Shown piece by piece: positions 23,431 through 36,100 of a stretch of DNA of 64,000 bases (position 1 is its first letter; every line of letters begins with the position of its first letter). The DNA is from Boswellia sacra (lineage: Eukaryota > Streptophyta > Magnoliopsida > Sapindales > Burseraceae). The stretch lies in the NCBI GenBank assembly GCA_013180625.2, contig SNVD02000339.1, positions 1-64,000 of the forward strand, written 5' to 3'. The position numbers and the translations under genes were made by a program. Below the pieces are notes generated by a model. The model had not been told where the DNA came from. It saw only the letters and a program-made list of their open reading frames with translations, and ran no database searches.

Positions 23431-24089
23431 AAATTGATTATTTTTTAAGAATTTACAGATTTTATTTTTTAATTAGTTATAAATTTTAGAATAAATGACA
23501 TGTCTCATTACACAACTTAATTCTTTATATTAATAATTTCATTAATTAACAACAAATTACAAAAAATTTATCACAATATATTTTTACAATATATCAACCT
23601 TTGTACATAGCAAAATTAAAAAAAATACAAAAAAAAGAAAAATACAAAACTTAATCCTCCAAAAATTCTTTTGTTGTTGACTTTGTATGAATCCTCAAAT
23701 CTTCAAGTACAACCCATCTTCAAAAATACCTATTAAAAACAAAAAAATAAAAATAAAATGTTAAGTAATAATTAAAGCATAAAAAATGAGTTTATGAAAA
23801 AAACAATGTTGAAGAAGCAAAGAATTTGAGAATGTTGAGAATGTTGAGAATGTTGAGTTGTATTCCATCTTCAAAAATACCTATCAAACAAAAGACAATA
23901 ATATCAATCAAATATTAAAATAAATAAAAATATATTAAACTAATAAAAAAATATATTACAACACAAAAGTAAACGAAATAGCAAAAGTATTTACCAAATG
24001 TTGGGAAAAGGAAAGGAGTAGAGAATTGGAAGTGATAGAAGAAAATGAAACAATCCAAAAAATTAACCCATGTATATATAAAAAAGTTG

Positions 24090-25135
24090 GATATTTTGCG
24101 ACGAAATTTTAACCTTTAGCGACGAAAATTTTGTTGCGAAATAGTTTTTAAAATTATAAAAAAATCAAAGCGGGAAAAAGTTCGCCAAAAAATTTTTTTT
24201 GCGACAAAATTTTGATATTTTGCGACAAAATTTTCGTCGAGAAAGAGTTTCAAAATTTTGAAATTTCAAGAGCGGGAAAAAGTCCGCCCAAATTTCATTT
24301 TGCGACAAAAATTTTGATCTTTAGCGACAAATTTTTCGTCGCTAAAGAACTTGAAATTTTCAAAATTCTCAAGCGGGAATAAGTCCGCCTAAATTTTATT
24401 TCTTGCGACGAATATAAATTCGTATTTCGTCGCAAAAAACCTCATTTTGCGATGAAATTAAATCATCGCAAAACATCATATATTGCGACAAAATATTAAT
24501 CTTTTTGCGACAAAAATTTCCTCACTAAAAATCTTAAAAAAATGTTAAAAACTCTTTTATTTGTTATAAAAAGTAAACAAATGTGAAAATTATAATAAAA
24601 AACTAAGAAGATTTTGAAATTAATCATACGTGGACTTTGATAATTATAAATTTATTTAGTAATTAAATAAATTTAACCAACATAATTAAATTTATTTAAT
24701 ATTAGGTTAAAATTAAATAATTTAATGTCAATTAATTAATCATGTATTAACCACATACATTAGATATATAAAATTATTGCATGGTATTTAGTTAGTTTTA
24801 ATTTAATTGAGGATAAAAGTGTTAACAAAATACATACAAGTCAACAATCATTAACAAATGTAAAATAGTTTGACATCTATACATATGGCATAACTATCAT
24901 GTGCGAGCTATTGAAAAAAGTTTTTGTCGCTAAAGGTGTAAAAAATTTGAAATTTAATAGGTGAGAAAAAGTCCGCCTAAAATTTAGTTTTTGCGATGAA
25001 TTTGAATTTAAATTTTCCTCGCAAAAGATCCCATTTTGCGAGGAATTTTAAAGTGGTCGCTAAAAGTCTAAAATGCTAATCTTTAGCGACAAAATGCTAA
25101 TATTTTGTGACAAAATTTTTGTCACTATAAGTCTT
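24090..25135. repeat. Internal clusters of the CACTA subterminal motif
   Basis: The same GCGACGAAA-type motif recurs around 24090-24540 and 24915-25130, well away from the left end, separated by AT-rich DNA. AAGCGGGAAAAAGTCCGCC-like strings recur at about 24170, 24280, 24370 and 24965. Internal clusters could mean an older element nested inside or a rearranged left arm. Confidence 0.7.
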
Positions 25136-26734
25136 TAAAAAAATATTAAAATTAAAATCTAAATCTAAAATTAAAAATATTTAAATAAACCATACTTAGA
25201 CTTGGATAATTATAATTTTATTTATTAATTAAATTTTCATCCATAATTAAATTTATATAATATTGGATTGGTATTAAATAATTTGATGACAAATTAATAA
25301 ATAATATAACAACCATATACAATAGAAATATAAAACATTATATGGTATTTAATTATTTTTTATTGAGTATTAAAATGTTAATAAAATAGGTACAACAACT
25401 TAAGAATTATTTAACAAATATAAACAATAGTTAGATATTTATACATATGTCATAGTTGTTATATGAGGAATTACAAAAAAAAAATTTCTTTAGTGATCAA
25501 TAAATAATTAGTTATTGATATTATAATCATATATGTAACAAAAAGATTCTATTCATTTTAGCTATAATTTATTTTAATTATCTATTTCTTTTAAAAACAC
25601 TAAAAATATGTTTTACAAATTTAAAAAATTAATTTGTGATGGAGATAATTTAATTATTAACATATAAACGTATGTCATAATTGTCATATGTATTAAAGTG
25701 TTAATAAAATACACACAAGTCAACTATCATTAATAAATGCATAATGCTTAAACATCTATACATATGACATAATTGTCATGTGCGAGTTATTGAAAATAAG
25801 TTTTTAATACTTTAATAAATAAATGATCAAATATTCATATTATAATTATTATGTAACAAATGCATTTACTTTTAGTGAATATTTTTTTATTATTTATTCA
25901 TTTTACAAATGCTAACAATTAATATTTAAAATATCTTGACAAATGCAAACCATAAGTTTGTAATAGTTGTAATTTATTAATTAGATATCTATATATGTCA
26001 TATTTGTTATTATAAGAAATTGAAAATAAGCTTTTCTAATTTGATTAGTAAATGATTACTTATTCATATTATAATTATATAAAAATGTAACAAAATTGCA
26101 TTTATTTTCAAGTATAGAATGCCTTTAAATTAATTATCCATTTTTTTATAAAAATAACAATTATTAAAAATATTTTTTACAATTATAAAAAATATTTTTT
26201 TCATATAAGTAATTTAATTATTAGACATATATACATATACATATGTTACAAGTATCATATGTATTACGAATTGAAAATTAGTTTTTGCCATGTATTTATT
26301 TTTTGTTATAGAGTTCATTTTAATTATTTATCTCTCTTAAAATAAACTCTAACAATTGTTTAAAATATCTCAACAATTTACTCAAAGCTATACGATAAAA
26401 ATTAAAAGTCTAAGAGAAATATATTGTCTAAATTAATACACTTTATAACAAAAAAATAAAAAACATAATTATAGGCAACATTACATGATTATTAATTATT
26501 TATTTATTTATGTTTATTTGACATATAATTAAACGTTGAAAAATAAATTAGATTTTTAGAAGTTAGATTTTTTTTCCAATCTCGTTTTCATCAATTAAAA
26601 ATTAGTCATGGTAATAAGTTTATCATAATTGTAATTTAGCAGGTAGACATATATAAATCACACATAAATTAGATTATATATAAATAATTAGCAATAAATT
26701 TTATGCTTGATTATTAGATTATTAACGATTCATA

Positions 26735-26785
26735 TCACACACACATGCACACACACGCGCGCGCGCACACACACACACACACATA
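26735..26785. repeat. (CA)n/(GC)n microsatellite
   Basis: Alternating CA, then GC, then CA dinucleotides in the AT-rich middle of the CACTA element. Confidence 0.9.
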
Positions 26786-27089
26786 TACATATAGTTTATT
26801 TTAATTATTTATCTCTTTTACAAACACTAAATTTAGAATATCTTAATAGTTTTTCACATTTAAAAGCATGAATGGAATCACAAAGGGTCTTTTTTTTAAT
26901 AAAAATTTGTATGAATATCCAAATGACCCTACTATATTTAAAAATTGTCAATTTATATAAAATCAAATTAGATTTTTAATACTTTCTTTATTCTTTTTTT
27001 TGTCATTTTTTAAACAAAGACTTATATATTAGACGGACCACGAACAAAGAGAAGAAAACAAAAGAGGAAAGTTATTAAGTTTTAATTTT

Positions 27090-28334
27090 AAAAAAATAAC
27101 TTTTTGCGAGGAATTTTTTCTCGCAAAAGGTCATATTTTGCGAGGAATATATATTTTCGTCGCAAAATGTCCAGTATTGTCACGTGTTCATAATAAGTTA
27201 GACGGACTTTTCACGAGAAATTTTTTCTTGGAAAAGGTTGACTTTTTTGCGAGGAATTTATTGTCGTAAAAGGTCACATTTCGCGACGAATCAATTTTTC
27301 GTCGCAAAATATCCAATATTGTCAAGTGTGCATGGTAAATTAGAATGGCTTTTCGCGAGGAATTGTTTATCGCAAAATGTGACTTTTTGCGAGGAAAATT
27401 TTCCACGCGAAAAGTCACATTTTGCGAGAAAATTTTCCTCCCAAAAAGTCACATTTTGCGAGGAATCACGTTTTTGTCGCAAAATATCCATTATTGCCAC
27501 GTGTGCATGATAAAATAAAATGGCTTTTCGCGAGGAATTTTTTGTCGCAAAAAATATACCTTTTGCGACAAAAAATTCCTCGCGAAAGGTAGCATTTTGC
27601 GAGGAATCACGTTTTTGTCGCAAAATATCCGGTATTGCCACGTGTACATGGTAAATTAAAAAGGCTATTCGCGATGAATTTTTTGTCGCAAAAAATTGAC
27701 TTTTTGTGACAAAAAATTTCTCGCAAAAGGTTGCATTTTGCGAGGAATCACGTTTTTGTCCCAAAATGTCTCGTATTACCACGTCTACATGGTAAATTAA
27801 AATGGCTTTTCGCGAGGAATTTTTTGTCGCAAAAAATAGATTTTTTGCGAGGAAATTTTCCTCGCAAAAGGTCACATTTTGCGAGGAATTATTTTTTCGT
27901 CGCAAAATGTCAAGTATTGCCATATATGCATGGTAAATTAGAATGGCCTTTAGTGAGGAATTTTTTGTCGCAAAAGATCTTTTTTTGCGAGAAACATAAT
28001 TTTGTCGCAAAAAATGTTCATGTTGCTATAAAATTTTTGTCACAAAATCCCGTCTTTGTGTAATACATTTTGCGGCGAAAAGTTTGTCGCAATAGGTTTT
28101 ATCTCGTCGCAAAAAATGCTTTCCTAATTAGTCACTCGAGTTTTTAGCGAGGAAATGAATATTCGTCGCTAAAGGTTTTATTTTGCGACGAAAAATTCCT
28201 CGCAAAATATCTTTTTTTTTGAAATGCTAACTTTTGTGATGAAATAATAATTTTGTCGCAAAATGCCGCTTTTTGCGACGAATTTTATTTCGTCGCAAAA
28301 AATTTTGTCGCAAAAAACTGTTTTTCTTGTAGTG
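27090..28334. repeat. Right subterminal repeat array of CACTA element
   Basis: A longer-period repeat, about 120 bp, seen five or six times between 27190 and 28010. Each unit holds GCGAGGAATTTTTTGTCGCAAAA-like pairs and a CACGTGTNCATGGTAAATTA-like spacer. All frames through it give Phe/Cys/Arg/Lys-rich pseudo-proteins that are artefacts of the repeat. Confidence 0.85.
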
Positions 28335-29407
28335 TTGATTGCCTTGCATGTGTTTAAGCTTGAAGTTTAATTTTTCCCTCAATCCTTGTGATTAGATGTT
28401 AACACCGATGTGATCAATTGATTTCTCGGCTTCATTTTGGAGCTGCAGTTTCTTACTCGAATTGGACAAGTCTGATTCTTTTCTCCATGAGCTTGCCCTT
28501 TATATTCAGCTAGGACAGCAATACTGTGTTATAGCTTTTTCTGTCATGTTAACCATTAGTTATTACATAGGAATCTAACCGCATGCATCAGAAGTTTGCA
28601 ATATAAGTGAAAATTTTCTTAATTATTGGATCAAAATTCTTTTGCTGATTGATGACAAAAATGATAGTAAGAATCTAGTTCTTGAGTGCATTTATTTTTC
28701 TGTGGAAGTTCATGAGTGGAAGAAGAACCAAGGAATAATGTGTTATAGTTGCTTTTGAATCATTCAAATATTTTCTTTGCCGTTAGGAGAATTTTGTCTG
28801 GTGGAAAGTAAAAAGCAATCTGTTAAATTCCATTACTTGAGAGTATTTTTTTTACTGTATTTAGTTTTCTTTCATGTATATCCAAGTATAAAAGTAGTTG
28901 TATTCTTATCCTTAATGGTTGTTGTTTTAATGTTGGTAATGTTGTCTCTTGTCAGATATCTTGCAATAGAACAGCGGATGGGTGACAGATGTATCTCAAC
29001 AATTAAGAATTCTTAGGCGTAGCTACTATTCGCAGATTTCATCTTCCCTCAATCCTTTTACCAGTTCTTTATATAAATAAATAGATATGTACTTCATACC
29101 AACTGCACAGTATTTGTGTTTAGTTGTGTGATTCACTGTGTCATCAAAATTTCTTTCAGATATTACCTGGTGGAGAAAGCAAAGGATGCTAATATCATTG
29201 GAGTTCTGGTTGGAACTCTTGGTGTAAGTGTGTTAAAGTGTACAATTTTAATCTTTCCTGTGTAGCTTACAATTGTGTCAGAAGCAGAACATTAGCTTCC
29301 AAGTTTGTGCTATGCAAAGCTGGCTAGCTAAAATTATTCCAAGCAGTATGTGTGTGAATTTCATTGTTAATGTTGTAATCAATGTGTGTGAATTTCATTG
29401 TTAATGT

Positions 29408-30098
29408 TAGGGGTGCACACGGGTCGGGTCGGGTCGGGTAGGGTTTTGCCCAACCTGACAAAACCCGATACATGATCGGGTTAGACATTTTAAACCCGTA
29501 ATCGGGTTTCTGAAGCATGTATAACTCGAGATATAACCCAAATGGTCGGGTTGGTCAGGATTGTCGGGTCCACTCGACACTTATATGTCGAGTCGTGTCG
29601 GATTTACAACCGACACTCGATATCAGTATATTTTCGAAGACATCGAGTGTCGAATGATTATCTGACACTCAACACTAGCCACTCGACACTCGACACTTAC
29701 ATATCGAGTCGTGTCGGATTCACAACCGATACTCGATATCAGACTATTTTCGAAGACATCGAGTGTCAGATGCATCATTTGACACTCGACACTATCTACT
29801 CGACACTCGACACTTACATATCAAGTCGTGTCGGATTTACAACCGACACTCGATATCAGACTATTTTCCAAGACATCAAGTGTCGGATGCATCATCCAAC
29901 ACTCGACACTATCTACTCGACCCTCGACACTTACATGTTGAGTTACACGAATTAAACTCGATCCCAAACCCGATTACGAAAAACCTGAAGTTTATAACCC
30001 GATTCCAGATTTTTTATTACATTAACCCGCCCGTAACCCGACAAACCCGATAAAACCTGATCGGGTCAAGTCGGGTCGGGCGATTTTCAACACCCCTA
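29408..30098. mobile_element. Non-autonomous hAT element (691 bp)
   Basis: Ends in TAGGGGTG and its inverted copy CACCCCTA, flanked by an exact 8-bp target duplication GTTAATGT (29400-29407 and 30099-30106), the hAT signature. The arms are rich in CGGGT/ACCCG. It sits in intron 6 of the unit-B DPH2 pseudogene, whose sequence resumes on both sides. No transposase; the interior is a minisatellite. Confidence 0.92.
29573..29945. repeat. About 117-bp tandem repeat inside the hAT element
   Basis: Three copies, with the marker GTGTCGGATT starting at about 29595, 29711 and 29828. Units are full of CGACACTCGA and its complement TCGAGTGTCG, so each copy can form a hairpin. Open frames through it repeat the same peptide and are not genes. 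Confidence 0.9.
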
Positions 30099-31116
30099 GT
30101 TAATGTTGTAATCTAGCTTCTTTGTTCTTTGCTTTTCGATTGATTCTCTAAACAACCTGAGAACTGAAACACGATACGATTGGTTATACACGATAGTGCT
30201 TGCAAAAAAAAAAAAAATAGTGAACTGGGAGTCAACTATCTGAGTTTGTTTTGGATGCTTGAAAGAAGTAACGCAATCTTAATAATGAGATGTGTGTTGA
30301 CGTTAAATTTAGGATTTCTGTGTATGCTATTGTATGTTTCCTACTTTCACTTTTTTCATCATCGTAGAATTCATTTTGTTTTGAGGTTTAGGATGGTTTC
30401 CACATTGATTATGCGTCACAGAGGTCTTAAATTAATTTTGCATTGATGCAGCTGGTTACTTCATATGATTAATCGAATGAAGGATTTGATCGCTGAAGCA
30501 GGTAAAAAGGCCGGCAGTTTTGCTATGAGATGAACGAACCCTGATAAACTTGCCAACTTTCAGGAGTTAAGTTTCAGTGAGTTACAAGAATTTATCATAT
30601 TAAAGTTAGTAATAAAAATTAAGGAGAATCTATTTTATGTTTTTATTTAGGTTTCTTGTGTCCAAACTACTCTTTTGAACAGCAAAGCGTTCTCTGCTTC
30701 AGTTATTACCCCTTTTTAGAGCCATCGTGGCTTTCAGCAGCTGTACAAGATTTGTTGCTGGTTATACTTTAAATTCTAGATAGTAATTTAATTTCTAACG
30801 TAAATCTATATATCAATTAATAACAATTCATTTCACCTAATATAATAGTTGTTATTTAAAGTAAGAAAATTGCATTGAACATGTAAACTCATCAATATTA
30901 TCAACTATTAGATATGTGGGTTGAGATTTTTTAACTTAAATCTAGACATCAACAATTGATGATCATTCATCTAACCAATCCAATAGTTGAGATTAAAAGT
31001 AAAAAAAAATAATAATAATAAAATTGTATTTAAAGATGTCAACTTATCGACAATTCAACCATTATATTGCTGAGATGAATGGTCTTTAATTAATATCTAG
31101 AATTAAGTTATCACAT

Positions 31117-31117
<1 letters not shown>

Positions 31118-31150
<33 letters not shown>
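31118..31150. repeat. (AT)n microsatellite
   Basis: About 33 bp of pure AT dinucleotides in the intron between exons 8 and 9 of the unit-B DPH2 pseudogene. The equivalent intron of the intact gene has a GT repeat instead. Confidence 0.95.
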
Positions 31151-31152
<2 letters not shown>

Positions 31153-32911
31153 TTCAATTTTATTGTGGCTACTGTCAACTTCATCTTGTCTGTTTAATGA
31201 ATCTATTTTCTTCAATTCCTAGAAGAAACCATCTTTTTTTTTTTAAAAAAAAATAGATTCAACTAGGTGCTTGTGAATACTGGTGTTTTCATCCGGTAAT
31301 GCTCGCAGTTTGATTTTATTTTTTCTTCCAGAGGAAGTCAATTGGACTGGTGCAAAGGGGATGGAATTTCATCACCCCTAGTTCTAACACTTCCCCGCAC
31401 TAATTCTATAAATAATATGGAGTGGGCTTAATAATTGACTGACTAAACATGGGCCAAGAAACGTGCCGAACTTTCTGCCATCCTGGACGCCCACTTGTTG
31501 GAGGAATTTTTCTTTTTAATTTTTTATAAAGAATTTCGCGTATAGAATTATTTTTGATAAACATGATTACTCTTTTCTTAGGTTGTCGTACCCAAGAACA
31601 GGCGTTTTGGAATAATTAACAAAAATTATATTGTGAAACAAATAAAAGAGTAAAAAATTCCCTCACAATTATTATCTGAAGCTAGTTAGAGGGGTATTTT
31701 TGATGGGCTAAGCTGAAAAATTGGGCCCGTCAAGGCCTGGCCTCGAGCCTAGATGCATTGGCTGGCTCATTTCATTTCATACTTGTATGATTTCTTCATG
31801 CACGTTGTATGTGAATAATCCTGTTTCTGCAAGAGAATACTAGCCGCGGAAACAACTGTGCTTTCACTGGCAAATGTGATTTTTTGATAACTGATGTAAC
31901 AGTGTCAGAAAATATAAACATTCTACTTGAAATTTATAGTTAGTCTAGATTCAATACTGTAACTATGTTTAAAATCACACTATAATTCATTTATACGGAT
32001 GCATATTGCAACCTTCACCAACCCTGGATGACCATGTTAACAAAGAAAATGCACAGCTTCATTGCTTGAATCTGTTTTGTAATCTTTTTTCTTTCCATGA
32101 AAACAAATATTTTCGTGGTTGTTTAGCAATGTCTTGTATTTATGGGTTTTTTTTTTTTAAATTTATTGTTTTTATACATATGAAAGTAGAATGAGTTCCC
32201 ATAGAGCAAAACGACGATTTCGGTGCAACAACTGAGTTTGGACATGTTATTTGGGCTTAAGATATTGCATTTTAACTTCTTATTGTTTCAGAGACGGTTG
32301 ATGGGTAACAAGATAGAGGAGCTCTTGCTTTGCAAACGCAACAGAGAAGTCTCTGCAAATGCATGATGGAAATCTTAAGCTTCTTGTCAAGGGAGCAGCT
32401 AAAACTGTTGCAGAGCTTTTGTTAGGTCGATCTAATCCAGGTCTTGAAATTCATGGCGATGGTCATAGAAGTGGGAAGGCATCAGGGTATGAGGATGAGA
32501 AAAGCATTCCGGGAAGTTGGTGATTTAACTTGCTATACTGATGCAAAGACAAAAGATCACATAGGCCATCTGAGGATTGGAGGAACTGTTTTCTTTCAGT
32601 GTTTACATAAAAGGATTGTTAAGACTTGTATCTGCAGGTATCAGTAAGACCAGAAGGATAGATAAGTTCAACTTGGTCCACTCGTAGTCTCTCACTGGTA
32701 TTGTTTAAGATTCCAAGTCCTTCTCTGCAGTTCACACCTTTCATTTAAAGGAAAATTGCGTCTCTTGAAGGCTTTGGAAGTAAGCTTGTGTCCTATTTGA
32801 TTTGATGCTAGGAATGATATACATTGTAATTTCAATTTTGTATGGGAATTTCTTTCTACTTTAACTTATTTTATATATACTGGAATGTATCAACTAAACT
32901 AGTAGTCATGG

Positions 32912-33135
32912 TGATAAAGAGACCCAGGAAAGAAAACTTAAGAAAGAGAGAGCCCTTTGAACAGGGCAAGTTTCAATTATGATCGTTTTCCAAAATTATC
33001 AGTTATGCCCTCTCTTATCTCCTTTATACCAGACAAAATAAGAAAACATAAAAATAAACACGTAAAGGCCAAGTAAATTTAGCCCACAAACAGCAAAGTT
33101 TCAATAAAAGAAAAAGGGCGGGGCCCCCTGCGTCA
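32912..33135 (-). repeat. 3' LTR of Ty3 element 2
   Basis: Nearly identical to 37677-37900, with no length difference. It is the 3' LTR in element orientation; the tail of integrase reads toward it. Confidence 0.93.
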
Positions 33136-36100
33136 ATTCTCCTCCACCATGAAAGATAGCTCGACTCTGGCAGCTCCAAAATCTCATTAGCAGCATCTGG
33201 TGGAAAATACTTAGAAAGATCATCAATAGTGAAAGTGGATGATATATTCCAATCAACAGGAAGATTAATAACAAAGGCATTGTCTCCCAGTTTCTTCTTT
33301 ATAGTAAATGGACCGTAACGATGAGGTTGCAACTTGTTATACTCCCCTGCTGGAAAATGAGACTTGCGCAAATGGACCATTACAAGATCCCCTTCTGAAA
33401 ATACCTTTGTGCGACGGTGTCTATCAGCAGCGACCTTGTACTTGTTGTTAGCAGCTTCCAAGTTCCTTTTGACTTCGTTGTGAACTTCTACTATACCACA
33501 GCAAAATGATCAGCAGCATGGCTATGGGACTTGGGTAAGACCACCAAATCAAGAGGATGAAATGGGACCTTAGTATAGACAACAGCGAAAGGAGACATGC
33601 CAGTGGAGTTGTGGGTAGCATTGTTATAAGCAAATTCGGCTTGTGGTAAGGCACTATCCCATTGCTGTGGTTTGTCACGGACTAGGCATCTGATCATATT
33701 TCCCAAGCTTCGATTCACAACCTCAGTTTGCCCATCCGTTTGAGGATGGTGAGCACCGCTAAGCTGAATAATTGTGCCAAAACGCTTCCACAAGGTGCTC
33801 CAAAAGTGAGTAATGAACTTCACATCATGATCGGAGGTGATGGACTTTGGAACACCATGTAGTTTAACCACTTCACGAAAAAATAGATGGGCAACATGAG
33901 TTACGTCGGCTATCTTCCGACATGGGATGAAATGAACTATCTTGGAGAAACGATCAACGACCACAAAGATGCTATCAACATGACGAGGAGTGCGTGGCAA
34001 ACCGAGCACAAAATCCATGGAGAGATCTTCCCAAATGTTGTCAGGTATGGGAAGTGGGGAGTAGAGTCCAATGTTTTGTGAGCTGCCTTTTGCAGTTTGG
34101 CAAATGAGACAACGTTGAACAAGACGAGTAGCTTCCCTTTTAAGTTGAGGCCAAAAATAACGGGATTCCAATGCTGAAATTGTTTTATCCCAACCATGGT
34201 GAGCAGCAAGTCAACCACTATGCAATTCACAAATTAGTGATCACGCAGCGACGTCTTAGGGATACAAAGTTGATTCCCTTTAAATAAATAGCCTTTTGTA
34301 ATATGAAAATCAGAAACAGTTGAGTGAGTCACACACTTTTCCCAAATCTCCTTAAAATCCTCATCACTAGGATATAAGTATTTAAGGAATTCAAAGCCAA
34401 GAATCTCAGTCCGAAGGATAGTTAAGAGGGAGCTACGCCGACTAAGAGCATCAACAACAACATTCTAACGGCCAGAGCGATGCCGAAAAACAAAAGTAAA
34501 TTTTTCTAAGAAGATGATCCAGCGTGCATGCATTCTGTTAAGTGTCTTTTGGGAGTTTAGGTAGCGCAAAGCTTGGTGATCACTGTGGAGAATAAATTCT
34601 TGGGGTAGCAAATGATGTTCCCAATGTTTAAGGGCAGGAACAACAACATACAATTGCTGTTCATAAGTGGACCAACGTTGCCTACACTCATTAAGCTTCT
34701 CGCTAAAAAACTCAAGTGGTCGTCCTTCTTGAGATAATACTGCCCCAATGCCGAGCATGGAAGCATCGGTTTCCACTTCGAAAGGCTTATCAAAGTTGGG
34801 TAGAGCTAGAATCAAAGCATTGCTTAATTTTTCTTTGATTAACTTGAAGCTAGTTTCTTGTTCAAGACCCCAACGAAATCGTCCTTGCTTAAGGCAATCA
34901 GTAATAGGTGCCATAATAGTGCTAAAACCATGCACAAATCGATGATAAAAAGTTGCAAGTCCGTGGAAACTACGAACCTCATGAACTGAAGTTGGGGATG
35001 GCCAATCATGGATTGCTCCCACTTTATTTTCATCCACTTGAATGCGTGTTCACAAACAATAAAACCCAGAAAAAGAAGCTTATTAACAAGAAAGTCGCAC
35101 TTCTTCAGGTTGAGATAAAGTTTATTGTCTTTCAAAATTCTAAAGACAACCTGTAAATGCTTTAGATGCTCAACTTCGGTTTTGCTAAAAACAAGTATAT
35201 CATCAAAATAGACAACCATAGCTTGGCCAATGAGAGGTTTAAGGATTTGATTCATCAACCTCATAAAGGTACTTGGTGCATTGGTTAGCCCAAAAGGCAT
35301 GACCAACCATTCGTACAGACCCTCACGGGTCTTAAAAGCCGTTTTCCATTCATCCCTGGTTGGATTCGTATTTGATAATAACCACTCTTAAGGTCCAGTT
35401 TGGAGAAATATTTTGAATTATCAAGTCTATCAAGCATGTCTTCTAGTCGAGGAATTGGAAATCGATACTTGATAGTAATCTTGTTTATTGCACGACTATC
35501 TACACACATGCGCCAACTTCCATCTTTTTTTGGAGTCAACAAAGTTGGGACAGCACACGGACTCATACTAGGTTGTAAGAGGCCTTTGTTTAAGAGTTCA
35601 TCGACTTGACTTTGTAAAATTGAATGTTCATTGGGCCCCATACGATAATGGGGAAGGTTTGGTAAGCTAGCTCATAGCATGAGGTTGATGTGATGTTGGA
35701 TATTATGCATTGGAGGAAGAGTGTTTGGTAAATCAATTGGGGCCAAGCTTGGAAATTCTGATAGCAGTCTTCTTACAGAATCTGGTAAAGGTTGCTCAGC
35801 TGCGACAGATTCCTTCATGGTGAGCATAAAAATAGTTTCAAACTCCTTAATGTGTTGGTAGAATTCTGGACCACTCACAGTAAAAAGCGAGTTTTGAGAA
35901 CCATCAAGTGGGCTGGAAGAAAACTCAGTAGGAAGTAAAACCATAGTCTTGGAATACCATTGAAATTCATAGGTATTACGTTTCCCCCTATGTATTGCAT
36001 CGACATCAAACTGCCAAGGCCGACCAAGTAAAAGGTGACATGCATCCATGTCAAGGACATCACAAAGAACCTCATCCTTGTAATGGGCACCAATAGAGAG

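Larger units (their letters stand above)
22990..28334. mobile_element. Non-autonomous CACTA transposon (5345 bp)
   Basis: The left end reads CACTACGGGAAAA and the reverse complement of the right end reads CACTACAAGAAAAA, the plant CACTA (EnSpm) terminal inverted repeat. A 3-bp target duplication TTG flanks it (22987-22989 and 28335-28337), and removal restores continuity with DPH2 intron 4. Both ends carry dense subterminal repeats of TTTGCGACGAAA type in both orientations. The middle (about 24550-27080) is very AT-rich, with no transposase similarity. It must rely on an autonomous relative elsewhere in the genome. Confidence 0.92.
22124..32523 (+). pseudogene. DPH2 pseudogene, unit B (exons 3-10 only)
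   Basis: Relics of exon 3 (22124-22227), exon 4 (about 22457-22761, acceptor lost, in-frame stop near 22515), exon 5 (about 28954-29018), exon 6 (29160-29226), exon 7 (30452-30566, stops), exon 8 (about 30650-30739), part of exon 9 (31332 to about 31377) and exon 10 (32292 to about 32523), each aligned by eye to the intact gene. Exons 1-2, including the double-cysteine motif, are absent because the duplication began in intron 2. A CACTA element splits intron 4 and a hAT element intron 6. In exon 9, similarity stops after about 45 bp and foreign sequence follows to about 31560. Nothing functional is expected. Confidence 0.92.

Noticed and set aside
22942..28063. Several open frames of 60-239 codons rich in Phe, Cys, Asp, Arg and Lys
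   Set aside because: They are translations of the TTTGCGACGAAA-type repeats on both strands; the same peptide words recur in every frame and no domain is present.
29542..30053. Two overlapping plus-strand open frames with repeated Ser/Thr/Arg words
   Set aside because: They read through the 117-bp minisatellite of the hAT element; the repeats explain the open frame.
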